Positions 1 to 13,931 of a stretch of DNA of 49,452 nucleotides are shown here, piece by piece. A program made the position numbers and the translations under genes. Numbering within the stretch: the first letter of the stretch is position 1; every line of letters starts with the position of its first letter. The stretch spans positions 1 through 49,452 of the forward strand of contig NZ_LZKQ01000186.1 of assembly GCF_001668675.1 (NCBI RefSeq), written 5' to 3'. The notes below the pieces were generated by a model. It worked only from the letters and a program-made list of their open reading frames with translations. It was not told the origin of the DNA and did not search any database. Origin of the DNA: Mycobacterium asiaticum (GTDB taxonomy: Bacteria; Actinomycetota; Actinomycetes; Mycobacteriales; Mycobacteriaceae).

Positions 1-59
1 ACACACTATTGAGTTCTCAAACAACACTTCTAGCTTGTTTTTCGCCCGTTTTGGGGCAA
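1..59 (-). promoter_or_regulatory. rRNA operon leader (5' part of pre-16S transcript) with antitermination-type elements
   Basis: On the minus strand this stretch reads like the mycobacterial rrn leader: a small GCCC/GGGC hairpin at 44-57 followed by the TGTTTGAGAACTCAATAG block (about 7-24) that is strongly conserved in mycobacterial pre-16S leaders and is regarded as part of the boxA-type antitermination region. The 16S gene itself would lie just beyond the left edge. The identification rests on similarity to the known leader and on the murA-rrn gene order. Confidence 0.8.
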
Positions 60-96
60 CCCTGCCAGCTTAATACAGATCCGGCAGGAGAGTCAA
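60..96 (-). promoter_or_regulatory. rrn P1-type promoter downstream of murA
   Basis: On the minus strand a TTGACT -35 hexamer (complement of 91-96) is followed after 18 bp by TAAGCT (complement of 67-72), with an overlapping TATTAA three bases upstream. The same spacing and context (GGATCTGTATTAA then GGCAGGGTTGCCCC) are found in the P1 promoter of the single rRNA operon of slow-growing mycobacteria. Transcription would start near position 60 and run off the left edge. Confidence 0.75.
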
Positions 97-158
97 GCCC
101 CGGTTTCGATCTCCTCCGGAGAGGTGACCGCGCCTGGTGGGCGTTGAACTGTCGGTCG

Positions 159-1412
159 CTACTGTACCCGTTCGATCTCAGCTCCCAAAATCCCCAGGTT
201 CTCAACGAATAACGGGTAGCCACGGTCGATGTGAAACACGTCGTGGACCTCGGTATCGCCGTCCGCGACGAGCCCCGCAAGCACCAGGCCGGCGCCCGCA
301 CGGATGTCCGAACACCACACCGGCGCGCTCGAAAGTTGCGGCAGACCGCGCACCACGGCGTGATGGCCGTCGGTGCGCGCATCCGCCCCCAGCCGGATCA
401 TTTCCTCGACGAATCGGAAGCGCGCCTCGAAGACGTTCTCGGTAATCATCGAGGTTCCGTCGGCAATGGACGCCAGTGCGATCGCCATTGGCTGTAGATC
501 GGTGGGAAATCCGGGGAACGGCAGCGTGGCCACATTCACCGCTTTGGGCCGCTCGTACTGGGCGATCCGGAAGCTGTTGTCGGTCTGGGTGACCGTGGCG
601 CCCGCATCGTGCAACTTGTGCAGTACCAACTGCAGGTGGGACGGGTCTATTCCCGTCACGGTGATGTCGCCGCGGGTCATGGCGGCGGCAATGCCCCAGG
701 TAGCGGCCACGATCCGGTCGCCGATGACGCGGTGCTCGGTCGGATGCAGCCGCGGAACCCCGGTGATGGTCATGGTCGGCGAGCCGGCGCCTTCCACCTG
801 CGCGCCCATCTGGTTCAGCATCGTGCACAGGTCGACCACGTCGGGTTCGCGCGCGGCGTTGTGGATGGTGGTGACACCCTCGGCCACCACGGCGGCCATC
901 AGGATGTTCTCGGTGGCGCCGACTGAGGGGAATTCGAGCTGAATCTCCGCCCCGCGCAACGTATCTGCCTGGGCCACCACACAGCCGTGTTCGATGTTGC
1001 ACTGCGCACCCAGTTGCCGCAGGCCGGCCTGGTGCATGTCCAGCGGGCGCGACCCGATCGCATCACCGCCGGGCAGCGCGACCCTGGCCTTCTTGCACCG
1101 GCCGACCAGTGGACCCAGCACGCACACAGAGGCGCGGAACTGGCGCACCGCCGCGAAGTCGGCGTCGTATTTGGGCTCGTCGGGCGAGGTGATGCGGGCG
1201 ACGTCGCCGTCGAGCTCGACGGTGGCACCCAGACCTCGCAGCACCTCGGCCATCAGCGGCACGTCAAGAATGTCGGGACAGTTGGTGATGGTGCTGGTGC
1301 CCTCGGCCAGCAGTGTCGCGGCCATCAACTTGAGCACACTGTTCTTGGCGCCCCCAACAGCGACTTCGCCTGACAACCGGTTGCCACCAGTCACCACGAA
1401 TCGCTCCGCCAC
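159..1412 (-). CDS. murA: UDP-N-acetylglucosamine 1-carboxyvinyltransferase MurA
   Basis: This 417-residue protein catalyses the first committed step of cytoplasmic peptidoglycan synthesis, transfer of enolpyruvate from PEP to UDP-GlcNAc. It has the N-terminal GGAKNS substrate-binding motif (residues 20-25) and the active-site loop [14 protein letters not shown] around residues 115-128. Residue 117 is Asp where most bacteria have the catalytic Cys; the Asp form is typical of mycobacteria and is the accepted reason for intrinsic fosfomycin resistance. The length is normal for the family. The gene sits directly upstream of the rRNA promoter in the same direction, the usual mycobacterial arrangement, and is divergent from the adenosyltransferase gene with 82 bp between them. 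Confidence 0.97.
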   Translation of the reverse strand: MAERFVVTGGNRLSGEVAVGGAKNSVLKLMAATLLAEGTSTITNCPDILDVPLMAEVLRGLGATVELDGDVARITSPDEPKYDADFAAVRQFRASVCVLGPLVGRCKKARVALPGGDAIGSRPLDMHQAGLRQLGAQCNIEHGCVVAQADTLRGAEIQLEFPSVGATENILMAAVVAEGVTTIHNAAREPDVVDLCTMLNQMGAQVEGAGSPTMTITGVPRLHPTEHRVIGDRIVAATWGIAAAMTRGDITVTGIDPSHLQLVLHKLHDAGATVTQTDNSFRIAQYERPKAVNVATLPFPGFPTDLQPMAIALASIADGTSMITENVFEARFRFVEEMIRLGADARTDGHHAVVRGLPQLSSAPVWCSDIRAGAGLVLAGLVADGDTEVHDVFHIDRGYPLFVENLGILGAEIERVQ

Positions 1413-1494
1413 CCGCGTCAGTCTAGTGAAGCGGTATCGGGTTGTCAGTCAGCCCAGCCGCGTGCGGGCGGTGATCCCCGGTACGGTTTTGCTC

Positions 1495-2082
1495 ATGGCA
1501 GTCCATCTGACCCGCATCTATACCCGGACCGGTGACGACGGGACGACGGGATTGAGCGATTTCTCACGGGTAGCCAAGACCGACGCCCGCCTGGTGGCTT
1601 ACGCGGACTGCGACGAGGCCAATTCCGCCATCGGCGTGGCCGTCGCGCTGGGCGGTCCCGACGAGGCGCTCGCCGACGTGCTGCGTCAGATCCAGAACGA
1701 CCTGTTCGACGCCGGCGCTGACCTGTCGACCCCGGTGGTGGAGAACCCGAAATATCCCCCGCTACGCATCAGCCAGGACTACATCGACCGGCTCGAGCGT
1801 TGGTGCGACAGCTACAACGAGAACCTGCCGGCGCTGAATTCCTTTGTGCTGCCCGGTGGTTCACCGCTGTCGGCACTATTGCACGTGGCCCGTACCGTGG
1901 TCCGCCGTGCGGAGCGCTCGGCGTGGGCGGCCGTCGACGCGCACGCGGACGGGGTGAGCGTGCTGCCGGCGAAATACCTGAACCGTTTGTCGGACCTGCT
2001 GTTCATCCTGTCCCGGGTGGCCAACCCGGACGGAGACGTGCTCTGGCGCCCGGGCGGCGGCAAGGATGCCGAGCAGACGTGA
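1495..2082 (+). CDS. Cob(I)yrinic acid a,c-diamide / cob(I)alamin adenosyltransferase, PduO type
   Basis: The 195-residue protein (start ATG at 1495, MAVHLTRIYTRTGDDG) matches PduO-type ATP:corrinoid adenosyltransferases, which attach the adenosyl group of ATP to reduced cobalamin. Diagnostic features are the N-terminal ATP-binding TRTGDDGTTGL (about residues 9-19) and the C-terminal RRAER...YLNRLSDLLFILSRVAN segment that forms the trimer active site. The same open frame extends upstream to 994 but only as antisense to murA, so the ATG next to the family N-terminus was chosen. Mycobacterium tuberculosis keeps the homologue (Rv1314c) at the same place. The family is certain; physiological substrate is inferred. 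Confidence 0.92.
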   Translation: MAVHLTRIYTRTGDDGTTGLSDFSRVAKTDARLVAYADCDEANSAIGVAVALGGPDEALADVLRQIQNDLFDAGADLSTPVVENPKYPPLRISQDYIDRLERWCDSYNENLPALNSFVLPGGSPLSALLHVARTVVRRAERSAWAAVDAHADGVSVLPAKYLNRLSDLLFILSRVANPDGDVLWRPGGGKDAEQT

Positions 2083-2116
2083 AAGCGCCTGAAAAGGGCA
2101 CTTTTTAGGGGCTTTC
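2081..2116. terminator. Candidate bidirectional intrinsic terminator between converging genes
   Basis: An imperfect inverted repeat pairs GAAAGCGCCTGAAAA with TTTTTAGGGGCTTTC around a six-base loop. It begins at the stop codon of the adenosyltransferase gene and lies between it and the converging DUF2550 gene at the end of the atp cluster, so it could end both transcripts. The A-tract and T-tract inside the stem give a U-run in both directions. This is a reading of symmetry only; the folding energy was not computed. Confidence 0.55.
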
Positions 2117-2164
2117 GCGTCTGCTCGCGAGAGAACGCGCGGGAACGCGCGGGAACCTCTACAG

Positions 2165-2617
2165 CTACACGCTGCGGCGGCGGGAGCGCGGCGACGGCCG
2201 CGACTCCAGCCATGACTGGAACGCGGTCAAAGCCCCTCGGTCCAATGCGATTTCGTAACCCTCACGCCGATCCTGGGTGGTGTCGCGCAATTCCAGCACC
2301 ACGATCTCCTCGGTCATGATGTCGAATTCGTCACCGCGCGGCGCCCGCCGGCCGACCACTTCCACCCCGCGCCGACTCAGCCGCCGATCCGGCCACAGGC
2401 GCAGGCTGGACAGTCGGTAGTACGCGGCTTCACCGCCGCGATAGCGGATCATGCCGTGGCGCCAGCCATGCCCACCTACCGCGGGGATGTCGCGCATGAT
2501 GGCCGCCGTTCCGCCTTGGCGCAGTTTCCACAGCCGGTAGCTCAGCGCAAGGACGGCGGACCCCAACAGAACGACAAGGGCAACGAGCACGACCATGCCG
2601 ACCATGGGCGCGCTCAT
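2165..2617 (-). CDS. DUF2550 family single-pass membrane protein
   Basis: A 150-residue protein with one N-terminal hydrophobic segment (about residues 6-26) followed by a basic soluble domain ending in an Arg/Ser-rich tail. It corresponds to Rv1312 of M. tuberculosis, a conserved actinobacterial membrane protein of DUF2550 that always sits after atpC. It starts 9 bp downstream of the atpC stop and is probably co-transcribed with the ATP synthase genes. No enzymatic motif is visible, and its role is unknown; linkage to ATP synthase is conserved but function in the complex is unproven. Confidence 0.9.
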   Translation of the reverse strand: MSAPMVGMVVLVALVVLLGSAVLALSYRLWKLRQGGTAAIMRDIPAVGGHGWRHGMIRYRGGEAAYYRLSSLRLWPDRRLSRRGVEVVGRRAPRGDEFDIMTEEIVVLELRDTTQDRREGYEIALDRGALTAFQSWLESRPSPRSRRRSV

Positions 2618-2626
2618 CTTCGTCGA

Positions 2627-2992
2627 TCAGTCGAGCGCGCCGATGGCGCGCAACCTCGCGCGCCCCCGAGCCGCGGTCTTCTCGTCGTCGGACTCCGAGT
2701 CCTGCCGTGCCGAGCTCTCGTCGATCTCCGACTCGAATTCGGCTGTCTCCGCAAGGATCGTGACGCCGTCCTCGGTCACCGACATGAACCCACCGTCGAT
2801 GGCGACGCGCAGATCGTCCTCACCCTCGCGCTCCACCCGCACCATCGCGTCGTCGACCAATTGGGCCACCAACGGGATGTGGTGCGGCAGGATGCCGATC
2901 TCACCGACGGTGGTGCGGGTGAACAGAAACGTCGCTTCGCCCGACCAGATCTCCCGGTCGACGGCGACAATCGCCACATTCATTTCCGCCAC
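2627..2992 (-). CDS. atpC: ATP synthase F1 epsilon subunit
   Basis: This 121-residue subunit sits on the central rotor stalk and links the gamma subunit to the c-ring. The N-terminal beta-barrel carries the usual signature ([31 protein letters not shown], within residues 6-37). As in other mycobacteria the C-terminal helical region is short compared with the Escherichia coli protein, a difference associated with weak epsilon-based inhibition. It is the last F1 gene, 34 bp after atpD, and is followed by the DUF2550 gene. Start [14 protein letters not shown] matches the family. Confidence 0.96.
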   Translation of the reverse strand: MAEMNVAIVAVDREIWSGEATFLFTRTTVGEIGILPHHIPLVAQLVDDAMVRVEREGEDDLRVAIDGGFMSVTEDGVTILAETAEFESEIDESSARQDSESDDEKTAARGRARLRAIGALD

Positions 2993-3026
2993 GTCACACC
3001 ACCTCTTGCCTCAGCCGCAGATCGAA

Positions 3027-5425
<2,399 letters not shown>

Positions 5426-5431
5426 TGTTAG

Positions 5432-7099
<1,668 letters not shown>

Positions 7100-7180
7100 G
7101 GCTTTTCGTCTTCCTACTTCGGGGTTGGTGCTGACTGGTTCGGGTTGTGTCGGGCTTCGTTGATCAGCTGGGGGTACTCG

Positions 7181-8524
7181 TTAATCGGGTAGTTGGGCCT
7201 CGGCTGCCGCCAACCGCGACTTGAGCGTTCCGTCGATAATCTCGTCACCCACAGCGATCAGCAGGCCACCGAGCAGTTCCTCGTCGGTCTGCAACTGGAC
7301 TGTGACCGGATGACCGTAGATGCGGCTGAGCACTTCGGTGAGACGCGTGCGTTGTGCGTCGCTGAGGTCGGCCGCGGCACTGACCTGAGCGACGACCTCA
7401 CCGCGACGGGCGACCGCAACCTCAGCAAGGAGCTGCAGCGCCTCATCGGCGGTCTGGTGACCGCGCAACAGGTCGATTGTGTGCGAAAGCAGTTTGGTCG
7501 CAACCGGATCGACACCACCGCCGGCACTGTCCAGGACCTTGTTGAGCAGGCCCACCCGACCTTCGGCCGGGGTGGTGTGGTCACCCAGCAGGATGGCCAG
7601 CCGCGGTTGCGCGTCGATGATGCGCGACACCCGGAACAACTGGTCTTCAACCTCGTCGACCTTGTTGTTGCGTTCGGCGACCGCCAGCAACGCCTGGCGC
7701 GAGAGATGCTCGACCGCATCCACCAGGTCGGCGTTTGCCGACCAGCGCTCCGCGACAGCCGTCCGCAGCACGCCGAGTGTGGAATCGGCGACCTTGCCGT
7801 CCAGCAGCCGCTCCAGCAACTTGACCCGAGGTCCCGAATCCTCGGCCGGCACAGTGAGGTAACGGGTGACCACCGTTTCGCGGTGCAGCAGCTTGGCCAC
7901 CGAGACCAGTTCGTCCGCAAGCGATGTGAGGCCGTCGTCGTCCAGATCGCTGACGGCGGAATCGAACTGCTCCACCACGTTGCTCAGCGCCAGGCGACTG
8001 GACGAGCGCATCTTGGCCAGGACCGGATACTCGACGTCGGTCTCTTCCGGTGCCATCTGGTCGAGCTCGTCGAGGAACCGGTCGACGGTGGCCGATTGCT
8101 GGTCCTTGTCCGCGACGAAGCTGCGCACCAAATCCCCGGCCTGGCGGACGGATTCGTGCCCCAACTCCAAGCGGAGCTGGCGGCTCAGTTGCGCGCGCAG
8201 CAGTTCGGTCTGGCGAACGCCTTGGGCTTTGATGCGTTCCGCCTCAGAATCGGCCTGCGCCTTCATCTGCTCGGCAATGCGTTCGGAGTCGGCCTTGGCC
8301 TCCTCGACGAGTTGCTCGGCCTCTTCCTTGGCGGCCTGCACAGCCTTGCTGTGCGCCGTCGTTGACTCGGTCAGGCGTTGCGCGGCCTTGTCCGAATCTT
8401 CCAACTGCTGGCGCACCATCTCCTGCCGGTCGGTCATCAGTTTGCGCACTGGCGGCACGACGTACCGCCAGACCAGCGCCACGATGGCCGCGAATCCGAT
8501 CAGCTGTCCGATAAATGTCGACAT
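7181..8524 (-). CDS. atpH: ATP synthase fused b-delta subunit
   Basis: A 447-residue fusion characteristic of mycobacteria. Residues 1-about 165 form a b-type peripheral-stalk subunit: an N-terminal membrane helix ([20 protein letters not shown]) followed by a long Ala/Glu/Lys/Gln-rich coiled coil. The remainder matches the delta subunit (OSCP), ending in [23 protein letters not shown]. It links the membrane sector to the top of F1. The start is 8 bp after the atpF stop. The fusion is established biology in this genus and not an assembly artefact. Confidence 0.97.
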   Translation of the reverse strand: MSTFIGQLIGFAAIVALVWRYVVPPVRKLMTDRQEMVRQQLEDSDKAAQRLTESTTAHSKAVQAAKEEAEQLVEEAKADSERIAEQMKAQADSEAERIKAQGVRQTELLRAQLSRQLRLELGHESVRQAGDLVRSFVADKDQQSATVDRFLDELDQMAPEETDVEYPVLAKMRSSSRLALSNVVEQFDSAVSDLDDDGLTSLADELVSVAKLLHRETVVTRYLTVPAEDSGPRVKLLERLLDGKVADSTLGVLRTAVAERWSANADLVDAVEHLSRQALLAVAERNNKVDEVEDQLFRVSRIIDAQPRLAILLGDHTTPAEGRVGLLNKVLDSAGGGVDPVATKLLSHTIDLLRGHQTADEALQLLAEVAVARRGEVVAQVSAAADLSDAQRTRLTEVLSRIYGHPVTVQLQTDEELLGGLLIAVGDEIIDGTLKSRLAAAEAQLPD

Positions 8525-8532
8525 ATGGTTGG

Positions 8533-9051
8533 CTACCTGGTCGCTGTTGAGGGGGTGACGTCGACTCCGAGGATCCGACTGGCCAGCGTCGCCGACATGG
8601 CACCCACGTTGGCCCGCAAATCCATCTCCACGGCGTCCCTCTCCCGCTTCAATTGCTCATTGGCCTGGGCCAGTGACTCCGCCACCTGCTGTTCGGCACG
8701 AGCGCGGGCGTCCTCGACTGTTTTGCGGCCCTCGATCCGGGCGTTGTCGCGGTAGGACCCCGCCTCGAGCCGGGCTTCCTTCATCGCTTCTTCGTAGTCG
8801 GCGTCGGCGGCAGCAAACTGCTCGGACGACTTCTTGTTGTCGGCTTGCGTCTTGGCGACCATCGCCTCGCGCTCCCGCAACACCTTCAGGATCGACGGCA
8901 CGACGAATTTGCTGATGACGCCGAGCACGATCAGGAAGATGGCCAGCACGAAGAAGAACGTGCCGTTGGGGATGAGGAAGTTGCTTCCGCCGCCCTCCGC
9001 CGAGAACCTCACCGTCGAAGCAACGGTGCGCACTTGCCCGTTAGGACCCAT
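8533..9051 (-). CDS. atpF: ATP synthase F0 b subunit
   Basis: A 172-residue peripheral stalk subunit with one membrane helix ([23 protein letters not shown], about residues 29-51) and a long charged helix thereafter that dimerises with the b domain of AtpH. The N-terminal 20 residues differ from other mycobacterial sequences, as is common for this segment. It follows atpE by 9 bp and precedes atpH by 8 bp. The ending [17 protein letters not shown] matches mycobacterial b subunits. Confidence 0.96.
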   Translation of the reverse strand: MGPNGQVRTVASTVRFSAEGGGSNFLIPNGTFFFVLAIFLIVLGVISKFVVPSILKVLREREAMVAKTQADNKKSSEQFAAADADYEEAMKEARLEAGSYRDNARIEGRKTVEDARARAEQQVAESLAQANEQLKRERDAVEMDLRANVGAMSATLASRILGVDVTPSTATR

Positions 9052-9060
9052 CTCAGCGAA

Positions 9061-9309
<249 letters not shown>

Positions 9310-9312
9310 TTA

Positions 9313-9320
9313 TCCTCCTT
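9313..9320 (-). promoter_or_regulatory. Strong ribosome binding site of atpE
   Basis: The minus strand reads AAGGAGGA six bases before the atpE ATG, a near-perfect anti-16S match that stands out from the weak sites of neighbouring atp genes. High translation of the c subunit fits its high stoichiometry. Confidence 0.75.
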
Positions 9321-9352
9321 GATAACTCTGGTAGCGGTTTACCAGGATTTTT

Positions 9353-10108
9353 TTAGTGGTGGTCTTCTTCTAGTTCCATGGCTTGGCTGAAGTACAGGAT
9401 CGTCAACAGCGCAAAGATGAAGGCCTGGATGGCGCCGACGAACAGGTCGAAGGACTTCCAGATCGCGTTGGGCAGCCACAGGATGTAGGGCGGGAACATC
9501 GCGATCAGCGCGACCAGGATGCCGCCGGCGAAGATATTGCCGAAGAGTCGCAGCGACAACGAGATTGGCTTGGCCAGTTCTTCGACGACGTTGATCGGCG
9601 CCAGGATCGCCACATGCCCCTTGAGCACCTTGACCGGGTGCCCGATGATGCCGCGGCGCCAGATCCCCGCCGAGTGGTAGCAGACGAAAACGAACAGGGC
9701 CAGCGCCAGAACGTAATTGATGTCGGCGGCCGCCGAGGAGAGCAACTCGCTTGTCTTGCCCTCCTCGTTCTTGTACTGCACCGGCAGCACCGACAGCCAG
9801 TTCGAGATCAGGATGAACACGAAGATGGTCACCGCGAGCGGCAGCACGAAGGGCGCGATCCGCATTCCGATCGCGGCTTCCACCTGACTGCGCATCTGGA
9901 TGGTGATCGCCTCGAAGAACAGCTGCACCCCACCCGGCACACCGCTCGAGGTGACCTTGGAGCGCAACCAGAACGCCAGCGCCAGCACGATCAGCGCGGC
10001 GATCGCCGTCGACAGGATCGTGTCGGTGTTGACCGTCAAGCCGAACCACGTGGCGGTCTCGTGGTGGCCGACCTCGATTGAGCCCTCGGCCAGGATCGAC
10101 TCAGTCAT
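9353..10108 (-). CDS. atpB: ATP synthase F0 a subunit
   Basis: A 251-residue polytopic membrane protein that forms the two proton half-channels against the c-ring. It has five to six hydrophobic helices. The key arginine of helix 4 lies in [25 protein letters not shown] (Arg near residue 188). The start [23 protein letters not shown] overlaps the end of the upstream AtpI-like gene by 8 bp, implying translational coupling. Length and order are standard for mycobacteria. Confidence 0.97.
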   Translation of the reverse strand: MTESILAEGSIEVGHHETATWFGLTVNTDTILSTAIAALIVLALAFWLRSKVTSSGVPGGVQLFFEAITIQMRSQVEAAIGMRIAPFVLPLAVTIFVFILISNWLSVLPVQYKNEEGKTSELLSSAAADINYVLALALFVFVCYHSAGIWRRGIIGHPVKVLKGHVAILAPINVVEELAKPISLSLRLFGNIFAGGILVALIAMFPPYILWLPNAIWKSFDLFVGAIQAFIFALLTILYFSQAMELEEDHH

Positions 10109-10595
10109 CGCCGGCGCTTCTCCCTTCCGTCCCGTCTGATCCGGTCAGTACCCCACCCTCGGGCGTCTCAAGCTGCCCGTCGGGATCCCCGGTCCGCAGC
10201 TTCTTCCACACCGGCAGGGCGGTCGATGCCACCAGTACCACCTGAAAGAGCGCCAAACCGAAGAGCACACCCAAGCCTTGAGGCCGGAAGATGAAAGCGA
10301 TGACCAGCGCCAAAATGGTGATGATCGCGACCCGCGAGGCCGAGTTGATGGCCATCGACCTCTTCAGCGGGTGGTCCCGCGAGGTGATCGACTCCACCGA
10401 ACGCCGCACCAGCAGCGCGTTGAGCAAACCCAGCAGCAACCCAATGCCGAAGAAGGCTCCGACCATTGGGTGGCCGGCGTACGCGGCGATCAGCGTCGCC
10501 ACGGCGGTCAGCGCCATGCTGATGACGAACAGCCGAACGGGGCGGAACGCAACAGCGGGAAACACCAACGGCGCGTCCTGCGCTGGTGTCGTCAC
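10101..10595 (-). CDS. AtpI-like membrane protein upstream of atpB
   Basis: A 164-residue protein with four hydrophobic segments, corresponding to Rv1303 of M. tuberculosis at the head of the atp operon. Its position and topology resemble AtpI/UncI-type proteins, which assist c-ring assembly in other bacteria, but the sequence match is weak and the role in mycobacteria is inferred. It uses a GTG start (10595) in the frame [23 protein letters not shown]. The 228 bp upstream to wecA contain no gene and probably hold the atp operon promoter. Confidence 0.85.
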   Translation of the reverse strand: MTTPAQDAPLVFPAVAFRPVRLFVISMALTAVATLIAAYAGHPMVGAFFGIGLLLGLLNALLVRRSVESITSRDHPLKRSMAINSASRVAIITILALVIAFIFRPQGLGVLFGLALFQVVLVASTALPVWKKLRTGDPDGQLETPEGGVLTGSDGTEGRSAGDD

Positions 10596-10823
10596 TGCAG
10601 CACCTCAATCCCGGGGTCTGGATGCGTGAACCACATCACTGTCTGATCTGTGGCCCGCCGAGCGTATCGCAAGGGTTCGCGCTGGAATCACCCAAGGGGT
10701 AGCTCCCTGTGTCGGTCGTAATTCGGCGCGACTGGATATGCATCCGACGGGCCGGGGGGCCGGCAACCCGCGAGGTTTAATTCGGGGCTCTACCAGGACC
10801 GTACCACACCAGACGCGGATCTA

Positions 10824-12014
10824 CTACTCGTCGTCGTAGTCTTCGTCGCGACGGCGTAGCAGCGGGATCGCGGTGGCGACACCCGCGACGACGATCGCGC
10901 CCAACATCACCGCGGCGGTGTGGCGCGGGTCGAAAAAGATGGTGCTCGCCGCGCCGAAGGCCACGATGCCCACCCACAGGTAGATCAGCAGCACGACGCG
11001 GCGGTGGGAATGCCCAATCTGGAGCAGCCGGTGGTGCAGATGCATCTTGTCGGGGCTGAATGCGCTGCGACCGGCGCGGGTGCGGCGCACGATCGCCAAC
11101 AGCAGGTCGAGCATCGGGACGAACATGACGGCCACCACCAGCAAGAACGGTGACAGCAGAGCAAACACGTCCCGGGCGCCGTAGGCGTTCTGGGAGATCG
11201 GGCCCGCGGCAGTCGTTGATGCCGCCGCAAGCATCAGCCCGACCAGCATCGACCCGGAATCGCCCATGAAGATCCTGGCCCGGTGGAAGTTGTGCGGCAG
11301 GAAGCCCAGGCAGGCCCCTGCCAAGACCACCGAGATCACCGCCGGCGGGTAATACAGCACGTCGCCGCCGTGGTCGCGCAGCAGGCCGACCGAGAACATG
11401 CAGATCGCCAGGGCCGTGATCAGGCCCAGTCCGGCGGCCAGCCCGTCGAGGCCGTCGACGAAGTTCATCGCGTTGACGATCGAGACGGTCAGCGCGAGGG
11501 TGAGCAGGATCGAAGAGGCCTGGTCCAGCACGATGGTGCCGACCCCGCCGACCGGGATGTACAGCACGCTCCAGGCGACACCCATGGTGACCAGCACGCT
11601 GGCGGCGGTGATCTGCCCGGCGAACTTGGTCAGGGCGTCCAGTCCCCACCGGTCGTCGATCAGGCCGATGCCCATGATCACCGCACCGGCGACCAAAACC
11701 GCGGGCATCCCGGTGGAATAGACGAACCCGCGCGTCAGGGCCGGCAACTGGGAGGCCAGGAAGACGGCGGAGACGACGCCCAGGAACATCGCCAGCCCGC
11801 CCATCCGCGGGGTGGGGGTGACGTGCACGTCGCGTTCCCGGGGATAGGCGACGGCACCCAGGCGGGTGGCCAGTACGCGCACCGGGCCGGTAGCGAAGTA
11901 GGTGATGATCGCCGCGGTCAAGCCGACCAGGGCAAGCTCCCGCAGCGGGACGCCGGCGCTGCGATCCGAGAGGGCGAGCAAACCACCGGCAAGGCTGGTT
12001 GGATCGCTGGACAC
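10824..12014 (-). CDS. wecA: Decaprenyl-phosphate GlcNAc-1-phosphate transferase WecA/Rfe
   Basis: A 396-residue integral membrane protein with about eleven hydrophobic segments. It contains the family motifs PTPRMGGLAMFLG (about residues 67-79), the metal-binding LIDDRWGLD near residue 118, NAMNFVDGLDGLAAG, and the HLHHRL histidine motif in the cytoplasmic loop KMHLHHRLLQIGHSHRR. In mycobacteria it makes polyprenyl-P-P-GlcNAc, the first lipid-linked step in building the arabinogalactan linker. The start is GTG at 12014. It lies 128 bp downstream of sua5 in the usual gene order. Confidence 0.95.
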   Translation of the reverse strand: MSSDPTSLAGGLLALSDRSAGVPLRELALVGLTAAIITYFATGPVRVLATRLGAVAYPRERDVHVTPTPRMGGLAMFLGVVSAVFLASQLPALTRGFVYSTGMPAVLVAGAVIMGIGLIDDRWGLDALTKFAGQITAASVLVTMGVAWSVLYIPVGGVGTIVLDQASSILLTLALTVSIVNAMNFVDGLDGLAAGLGLITALAICMFSVGLLRDHGGDVLYYPPAVISVVLAGACLGFLPHNFHRARIFMGDSGSMLVGLMLAAASTTAAGPISQNAYGARDVFALLSPFLLVVAVMFVPMLDLLLAIVRRTRAGRSAFSPDKMHLHHRLLQIGHSHRRVVLLIYLWVGIVAFGAASTIFFDPRHTAAVMLGAIVVAGVATAIPLLRRRDEDYDDE

Positions 12015-12142
12015 CTCGAGACCCTACTTCACCGAGCTGAGCGTGCTCTGGGCGGCTTTGGGGCTCTCCCGTCGAGCGTGCGCCTTATGTACGCGATCCG
12101 CCGCGCGGAGGTACACAACCCCCACGGTCGGCGCAACGCGCG

Positions 12143-12796
12143 CTACTCGACGAGGCTGGCCGCGTCCACGCCGAGCACCTCGGCGACGCGGGCGACGCTC
12201 ACCGGCCCCTCACGCAGGATGCGGGGTGTGTTGCCGCTGAGGTCGACGATGGTCGAAGCGGCTTGCTGGGCGGCGGGCCCGCCGTCGAGGTAGACGTCGA
12301 CGAGATCGCCGAGTTGCTTGTGCGCCTCCTGGGCGTCGACGGCGGCCGGCTGGCCCGAGACATTGGCGCTGGACACCGCCATGGGTCCGACCTCGCGCAA
12401 CAATTCGATCGCGACCGGGTGCAGCGGCATCCGCAGCATCACCGTGCCGTGCGCGTCGCCGAGATCCCAACGCAGCGAGGGTGCTTGGGTGACCACCAGG
12501 CTCAGCGCCCCGGGCCAGAAGGCGCGGACCAGGTCGCGTGCACCGTCGGGCATGCCGTACACCAGCCCCTCGATGGTGTGCCACGAGCCGACGAGCACGC
12601 CCACGGGCATGTCGCGGCCGCGGCCCTTGGCCGCAAGTAACGCGTCCACCGCGGTGCTGTCGAATGCGTCGGCTCCGAGGCCGTAGACCGTGTCGGTCGG
12701 CATGACGACCAGCCGGCCGGCTTTGAGGGCACCGACCGCGGCGGCGATCCCGCGGGCTCGCTGGTCGGGGTCGGCGCAATCGAAGATGTCAGACAC
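12143..12796 (-). CDS. L-threonylcarbamoyladenylate synthase (Sua5/YrdC family)
   Basis: A 217-residue enzyme that uses threonine, bicarbonate and ATP to make the intermediate for the t6A37 modification of ANN-decoding tRNAs. The YrdC core shows the signature LVVMPTDTVYGLGADAF (from about residue 29) and the conserved SSANVSGQPA segment. It corresponds to Rv1301. Its start overlaps the prmC stop by 8 bp, so prfA, prmC and this gene form a translationally coupled trio, all acting on the translation apparatus. Confidence 0.94.
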   Translation of the reverse strand: MSDIFDCADPDQRARGIAAAVGALKAGRLVVMPTDTVYGLGADAFDSTAVDALLAAKGRGRDMPVGVLVGSWHTIEGLVYGMPDGARDLVRAFWPGALSLVVTQAPSLRWDLGDAHGTVMLRMPLHPVAIELLREVGPMAVSSANVSGQPAAVDAQEAHKQLGDLVDVYLDGGPAAQQAASTIVDLSGNTPRILREGPVSVARVAEVLGVDAASLVE

Positions 12797-13931
12797 GAGC
12801 GCCGCTCCTCTGGGCCGTCACGAATCGGGGCCGTCCGGCCAGGTCGTTGCGCGCCACGACGTCGTCGAAAGCCCCGGTCTGCGCGACGGCTTTCACGGTC
12901 GATCCCGATGTGCTGTCGTCGTGCTCGACGGCGAACAACCCGCCGGGTCGCAGCAGGCGTTCGGCCAGCTTCACCACGCTGGGTATCACGGCCATCCCGT
13001 CCGGGCCGCCGAACACCGCGCGCGGCGGATCATGTTGCGCCACTTCGGGTTCCACGTCGGTGCCGTCGGGCACGTAGGGCGGATTGGCGACGACCATGTC
13101 GACCCCGCCGTCGAGTTCCGCGAGCAGGCCTGGTGAACACACGTCGGCCCGGACCAGTTCGACAGCTGTTCCCGCGGCATTACGGCGCGCATAGTCAAGG
13201 GCTTCCTCGGAAACATCGACGCCGATTACCCGAGCGCCCGGCCAGTGCCGGGCCAACGCGATCGCCAGCGCACCCGACCCGGTACAGAGGTCCACGATGC
13301 ACGGCTGCGAAGGAAGGCGTTGCGCGACAGCCCATTCCAGTAAGGACTCGGTCTCCGGACGCGGTATGAACACCCCAGGCCCGACGTGCAACAACAGCGG
13401 GCCGAACGCGACGGTCCCGATCAGATGCTGCAGGGGCACCCGTTGCGAGCGTGCGGCGACGGCATCGCGGAAGCGGTCGAAGAAATGCTCGGGCGGCGGC
13501 TCGAGCAGGGACAGCCGGCCGCGGTCGGTGCCGGCCAGGTGGGCGGCCAATTGTTCGGCGTCGACGCGCGCGGAGTCGATACCGGCTTCGGCCAGTTGCG
13601 CCGCAGCGGAGTCGATCGCCCGTCGCAGGCGGTCCTGGATTGTCCCGCTCCTCCTCATCGCTTCGCTCTGCATCGTCGCAGGGACGTCCTCTATTGTCCC
13701 GCTCCTCCTCATCGCTTCGCTCTGCATCGTCGCAGGGACGTCCTCTATTGTCCCGCTCCTCCTCATCGCTTCGCTCTGCATCGTCGCAGGGACGTCCTCT
13801 ATTGTCCCGCTCCTCCTCATCGCTTCGCTCTGCATCGTCGCAGGGACGTCCTCTATTGTCCCGCTCCTCCTCATCGCTTCGCTCTGCATCGTCGCAGGGA
13901 CGTCCTCTGTCCCGCTCCGCAGGGACGTCAT
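12789..13931 (-). CDS. prmC: Release factor glutamine methyltransferase PrmC (HemK) with in-frame 18-residue N-terminal repeats
   Basis: The enzyme methylates the Gln of the GGQ loop of release factors. The SAM-dependent core is intact: [15 protein letters not shown] (motif I) and NPPYVPDG (the catalytic NPPY). The open frame codes for 380 residues, about 98 more than expected. After MTSLR, where the M. tuberculosis homologue begins MTSLRQAID, the frame enters five identical 18-residue units ([18 protein letters not shown]) and resumes as [19 protein letters not shown]. The ATG at 13931 overlaps the prfA stop (ATGA). Alternative starts exist inside the last repeat (ATG at 13673 and 13658). 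Whether the repeat peptide is translated is unknown. Confidence 0.9.
   Translation of the reverse strand: MTSLRSGTEDVPATMQSEAMRRSGTIEDVPATMQSEAMRRSGTIEDVPATMQSEAMRRSGTIEDVPATMQSEAMRRSGTIEDVPATMQSEAMRRSGTIQDRLRRAIDSAAAQLAEAGIDSARVDAEQLAAHLAGTDRGRLSLLEPPPEHFFDRFRDAVAARSQRVPLQHLIGTVAFGPLLLHVGPGVFIPRPETESLLEWAVAQRLPSQPCIVDLCTGSGALAIALARHWPGARVIGVDVSEEALDYARRNAAGTAVELVRADVCSPGLLAELDGGVDMVVANPPYVPDGTDVEPEVAQHDPPRAVFGGPDGMAVIPSVVKLAERLLRPGGLFAVEHDDSTSGSTVKAVAQTGAFDDVVARNDLAGRPRFVTAQRSGARV
13639..13908. repeat. Minisatellite: five perfect 54-bp tandem units, MIRU-like, inside prmC
   Basis: Units start at 13639, 13693, 13747, 13801 and 13855 and are identical; a degenerate partial copy (gtcccgctcc joined to gcagggacgtc) follows at 13909-13929. 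The core CTCCTCCTCATCGCTTCGCTC plus TGCATCGTCGCAGGGACG resembles the mycobacterial interspersed repetitive units (MIRU) of M. tuberculosis, which also occupy stop/start overlaps in operons. The unit is a multiple of three, has no stop codon in the prmC frame, and brings two ATG codons and a GAGGAGGAG run on the prmC strand. Copy number is likely to vary between strains. Confidence 0.95.

Noticed and set aside
159..1412. MurA Asp117 seen as a damaged active site
   Set aside because: This substitution is the normal mycobacterial form and explains natural fosfomycin resistance.
7181..8524. AtpH length seen as an assembly fusion
   Set aside because: The b-delta fusion is established in mycobacteria.
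13639..13929. Array considered as CRISPR
   Set aside because: Units are directly adjacent and identical, with no spacers, and there are no cas genes.
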